From an uncultured beta proteobacterium (GTDB taxonomy: Bacteria; Pseudomonadota; Gammaproteobacteria; Burkholderiales; Burkholderiaceae_C), in contig CAISIP010000498.1 in assembly GCA_903885415.1 (NCBI GenBank), forward strand, positions 1-16,904: a stretch of 16,904 bases of DNA. Direction: 5' to 3'. The notes under the pieces are model-generated. The model was not told the DNA's origin. It did not search any database and worked only from the letters and a program-made list of their open reading frames with translations. The number at the start of each line of letters is the position of its first letter. The stretch's first letter is position 1. Position numbers and translations under genes: made by a program. Below are positions 14,766 to 16,904 of the stretch, one piece after another.

Positions 14766-15680
14766 TCAAACGAGGGAAAGCAGTGAACCTATCGCACGAT
14801 ACCCTGCGCGGACGCTTTGCGCCTCGGTGTTATCCAGGGGGCACAGCGGCGCGCGCACATGGAGCCAGGCGTCGTCGCCGGTCTGCTCGGCCAGCATGGT
14901 CTTGTAGACGCAGACGAACTGCATGTTTGGCATCACGCTGAGCAGCGCGAGCAGTTCGCGCACCAGGCGTTCATCGTCGGGCGCAACCGCGTTGGGTGCG
15001 GCGACGATGCGCCGTAGCAGGCCCGGCGCAATATTCGCCAGTCCGTTGATAGACCCGGAGCCGCCGGCGCGCATGGTGGCGGCGACATGCTGCTCGGCGC
15101 CGACCAGTATCGACAGCGCCGGAAAGGCCCTGGCCAGCGCCAGTCCGTGTTCCAGGTCTCCGCTGCTGTCCTTCACGCCGATCACTTGCCCGGGGTGGCG
15201 CTGCGCCAGCGTGGCGATACTGGCGTGGCTGAATGGCACGCTGCTCAGGCCGGGTATGTGGTACAGCAGCAGCTTGAGTTGCGCGTCGTCGATGCCACGC
15301 ACCACTTGCGACACCGCCTCGACTATGCCGGCGTCGCGCGGCTGGCGGAAATAAAAAGGCGGCATGTAAAGCTGGCGGTGGCAGCCCAGTTGCGCTGCGT
15401 GGCGTCCGATCGCGATCGCATCGGGCAGGGCGCTTGCGCTGGTGACGACGACCGTCTGCTGGGGCCCAACGCCGCTGGCGAGCAGGGCCTCAAGCAGGGC
15501 TTTGCGCTCGGCCACGCTGAATGCCGGCCCTTCGCCGGTGGTGCCGAATAGCGTGACGCCGTCGCAGCCGGCGGCGAGCATGCGCTTGGCGTGCGCGATG
15601 GCGCGCGCGCTGTCGACCCGTGCGTCTGCCGTGAGGGGTATGAGCAAAGCCGGCCAAAGGCCGTGGATGTCCTGGTTCAA
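14766..15680 (-). CDS. DHDPS/N-acetylneuraminate lyase-family aldolase
   Basis: The 304-residue protein is a Schiff-base class I aldolase-type TIM barrel. The pyruvate/keto-acid binding segment FGTTGE is at 45-50, the catalytic Tyr is Tyr140 (LLYHIPG) and the Schiff-base Lys is Lys170 (VIGVKDSSGD). Family members include dihydrodipicolinate synthase, N-acetylneuraminate lyase and 2-keto-3-deoxy-sugar-acid aldolases or dehydratases. Placement between a GntR regulator and TRAP transporter genes argues for a catabolic keto-sugar-acid enzyme rather than lysine synthesis. The start is TTG at 15680-15678, overlapping the regulator stop (TTGA) and preceded by GAAGGA seven bases upstream; no ATG lies near the usual family N-terminus. 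Confidence 0.9.
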   Translation of the reverse strand: MNQDIHGLWPALLIPLTADARVDSARAIAHAKRMLAAGCDGVTLFGTTGEGPAFSVAERKALLEALLASGVGPQQTVVVTSASALPDAIAIGRHAAQLGCHRQLYMPPFYFRQPRDAGIVEAVSQVVRGIDDAQLKLLLYHIPGLSSVPFSHASIATLAQRHPGQVIGVKDSSGDLEHGLALARAFPALSILVGAEQHVAATMRAGGSGSINGLANIAPGLLRRIVAAPNAVAPDDERLVRELLALLSVMPNMQFVCVYKTMLAEQTGDDAWLHVRAPLCPLDNTEAQSVRAGYRAIGSLLSLV

Positions 15681-16438
15681 GTGCTTGTCCTTCGGGTGTT
15701 GCTGCGTGGTTGGGCGGCGGGAATTGCGGCTTGCGCCGCGGCGCAGGGCGCGAGGGCCGGCGCGTCGAGCACCCGGTCGCGCGCGCTGCGAATATGGGTC
15801 GCCAGCAGCTCGGCCGCGCGCGCTGCATCGCGCAGGCGCAGCGCAGCGATGAAGTCTAGGTGCTCCTGCATGGCCGGTATCAGCCGTGCCGGCGTGATGA
15901 CGCTCGACTCGAGCCCGATCAGGCGTACGCGCAGGCTGTTGACGCGGTAGATCTCGGAGACGATCTCGTTGCCCAAGGCGTCGACCATGCGGTCGTGGAG
16001 GCCCCAGTCGAGCGCCTGCGCGTCGTCAAGCAACTGCGCATCGGCGCGCGCGGCGCTGGCGCGGCGCAGGATGTCGCGGTGGCTGGCCTCGATAGCGTCG
16101 AGTTCGTCCTGACCGGCGCTGCGCGCGAAGTGCACGATCGCCTCGTGTTCGATCATGGCGCGGACCTGGAACGCGTTGCGGATCAGTTGCAGGTCCACCT
16201 GCGCTATCTGCAGCCCGCGCTTCGGAACCGTCCTGACCAGCCCGCCTGCCTCCAGGCGCGGGATCATTTCGCGTACCGCGCCCAGCGGCATGCCGAGCAG
16301 CGCCATCAACGCACGCTGCGAAACAAACTGCCCGCTGCGGATGCCGCCGCTGAGGATCTGCTGCGTGAAGCCCTGGTAGGCGCGCGCGCGCTGCGTGGTC
16401 CCGGCATGCTGCGTCGCGGCGGCGGCGGTGTACATCAT
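15677..16438 (-). CDS. GntR-family transcriptional regulator with FCD domain
   Basis: This 253-residue regulator has an N-terminal winged helix-turn-helix (about 15-80: VSQRALMALLGMPLGAVREMIPRLEAGGLV, then the wing VPKRGLQIAQV) and a C-terminal FCD ligand-binding domain (about 85-225). The probable metal ligands of the FCD pocket are all visible: Asp144, His148, His193 and His215, which usually bind a metal that holds a carboxylate effector. It probably represses the operon it sits in until the imported acid or a product is present. The start is one of two adjacent ATGs; the first (16438) overlaps the fucU stop as ATGA. The Ala-rich tail after about 225 is unusual for the family but probably harmless. 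Confidence 0.94.
   Translation of the reverse strand: MMYTAAAATQHAGTTQRARAYQGFTQQILSGGIRSGQFVSQRALMALLGMPLGAVREMIPRLEAGGLVRTVPKRGLQIAQVDLQLIRNAFQVRAMIEHEAIVHFARSAGQDELDAIEASHRDILRRASAARADAQLLDDAQALDWGLHDRMVDALGNEIVSEIYRVNSLRVRLIGLESSVITPARLIPAMQEHLDFIAALRLRDAARAAELLATHIRSARDRVLDAPALAPCAAAQAAIPAAQPRSNTRRTST
15688..15693 (-). promoter_or_regulatory. Ribosome binding site deciding a TTG start
   Basis: GAAGGA on the minus strand, inside the end of the regulator gene, is seven bases before the TTG of the aldolase gene and supports that non-standard start. Confidence 0.6.
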
Positions 16439-16860
16439 GGCCGCACCACGCCCTTCTTGAGCAGGATGTTGCCGTAGCCGCGCGTTTCGCCGGTGGCGAC
16501 GATGGCGAAGGCGCTGCCGGCGCGCTCGTAGAAGGCAAAACGCTCCAGGGCAGTCGCCGCGCCGTAGCCTTGGCGCTGGAGCACCGCGTTGAATTCGGCA
16601 ACGGCCGGCGGTATGGCGTCGGGGTCGCCGACGACCTGCATCGTGAAGGCGGCCTGTGCGACAAAGTCGTCCAGCGGCAGCACGCTGAGCACCGCGTCGA
16701 GCACGGCCTGTGCGCTGCTGCCGGGCAGGCGCAGCAGCCGCCTGGCTTGGGCCGCTGAGGGAAAGTTGGCGTCGGCCAGAACGATCTCGTCACCATGGCC
16801 CATGCTCGCGAGCAGGTGCAGCAGATCGGGCGACAGCAGCGGGGAGATGCCTTTGAGCAC
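16435..16860 (-). CDS. fucU: RbsD/FucU family sugar mutarotase (L-fucose mutarotase-like)
   Basis: The 141-residue protein matches FucU in length and sequence: GHGDEIVLADANFP at 21-34 carries the catalytic-site His22, Asp24 and Asp30, and the C-terminus reads ERFAFYERAG then TGETRGYGNILLKKGVV. FucU enzymes interconvert alpha and beta anomers of L-fucose, and some also act on other pyranoses; they work in the cytoplasm. The start is GTG at 16860-16858 with a weak GAGG about ten bases upstream overlapping an upstream stop codon. It overlaps the regulator gene by 4 bp (ATGA). Its presence suggests that a free reducing sugar such as fucose is part of the substrate route, though only the transport and aldolase genes of that route are within the window. 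Confidence 0.92.
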   Translation of the reverse strand: MLKGISPLLSPDLLHLLASMGHGDEIVLADANFPSAAQARRLLRLPGSSAQAVLDAVLSVLPLDDFVAQAAFTMQVVGDPDAIPPAVAEFNAVLQRQGYGAATALERFAFYERAGSAFAIVATGETRGYGNILLKKGVVRP

Positions 16861-16872
16861 GCGCGGGCAGCC

Positions 16873-16902
16873 TCAGTCGCGGGCGGCTGCGCCGATGGCA
16901 AT
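16873..16902 (-). other. Possible C-terminal end of an upstream gene cut by the window edge
   Basis: In one minus-strand frame the last bases read IAIGAAARD followed by TGA at 16875-16873, 12 bp before the fucU GTG. The spacing is what an operon neighbour would give, and the Shine-Dalgarno-like GAGG of fucU overlaps this stop. Ten codons are too few to name a family. Confidence 0.3.
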
Positions 16903-16904
16903 GG

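Noticed and set aside
1..16904. CRISPR array, tRNA, rRNA, insertion sequence or long direct repeat
   Set aside because: No repeat-spacer pattern, no cloverleaf-like segment, no transposase and no terminal inverted repeats were seen on either strand.

Overview
The window comes from a high-GC Gram-negative bacterium, most likely a betaproteobacterium of the order Burkholderiales (Comamonadaceae-like). This rests on the GC-rich codon use, the tightly coupled operons, the TRAP transporter plus GntR/FCD layout, and the ArnC/ArnT-style envelope enzymes. It is an inference from gene content; the window holds no rRNA or other phylogenetic marker. I see no tRNA, CRISPR array, insertion sequence or phage gene.

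Left part (1-7094): a small secreted protein of unknown function (188-517, +) faces a minus-strand sugar-uptake operon and overlaps its last gene by 3 bp. In transcription order the operon is a periplasmic substrate-binding protein (7094-5820), two inner-membrane permeases (5798-4818 and 4817-3756), a MalK-like ATPase (3725-2700) and a cytoplasmic GH31 alpha-glycosidase (2664-514). Together they should import an alpha-linked oligosaccharide or glycoside and hydrolyse it in the cytoplasm.

Middle (7095-11560): a 206-bp divergent intergenic region with three short inverted repeats separates the sugar operon from a plus-strand operon. That operon starts with a hydroxypyruvate isomerase-family TIM-barrel enzyme (7301-8125). 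It continues with an envelope-glycan set whose last three genes are joined by ATGA overlaps: a polyprenyl-phosphate GT2 glycosyltransferase, a GT39 (ArnT/PMT-like) glycosyltransferase and a PAP2 phosphatase. This is the expected toolkit for attaching a sugar to lipid A or another periplasmic acceptor through a lipid-linked donor.

Right part (11560-16904): a minus-strand operon encodes, in transcription order, an L-fucose mutarotase-family protein (FucU), a GntR/FCD regulator, a DHDPS/N-acetylneuraminate lyase-family aldolase, and a TRAP transporter (DctP, DctQ, DctM). Downstream of dctM lies what looks like the eroded remnant of a second DHDPS-family gene. The DctP keeps the carboxylate-binding Arg, so the operon probably imports a sugar acid or similar acid and cleaves a 2-keto-3-deoxy intermediate, under control of its own FCD regulator. 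The operon start and any dehydrogenase or dehydratase lie beyond the right edge.

Half of the confidently called genes use GTG or TTG starts, and most genes within each operon are separated by 0-55 bp or overlap by 4 bp. No single gene is unprecedented. The most interesting items are the Hyi-GT2-GT39-PAP2 combination, the unusual periplasmic loops and EAA motifs of the ABC permeases, and the eroded aldolase gene.
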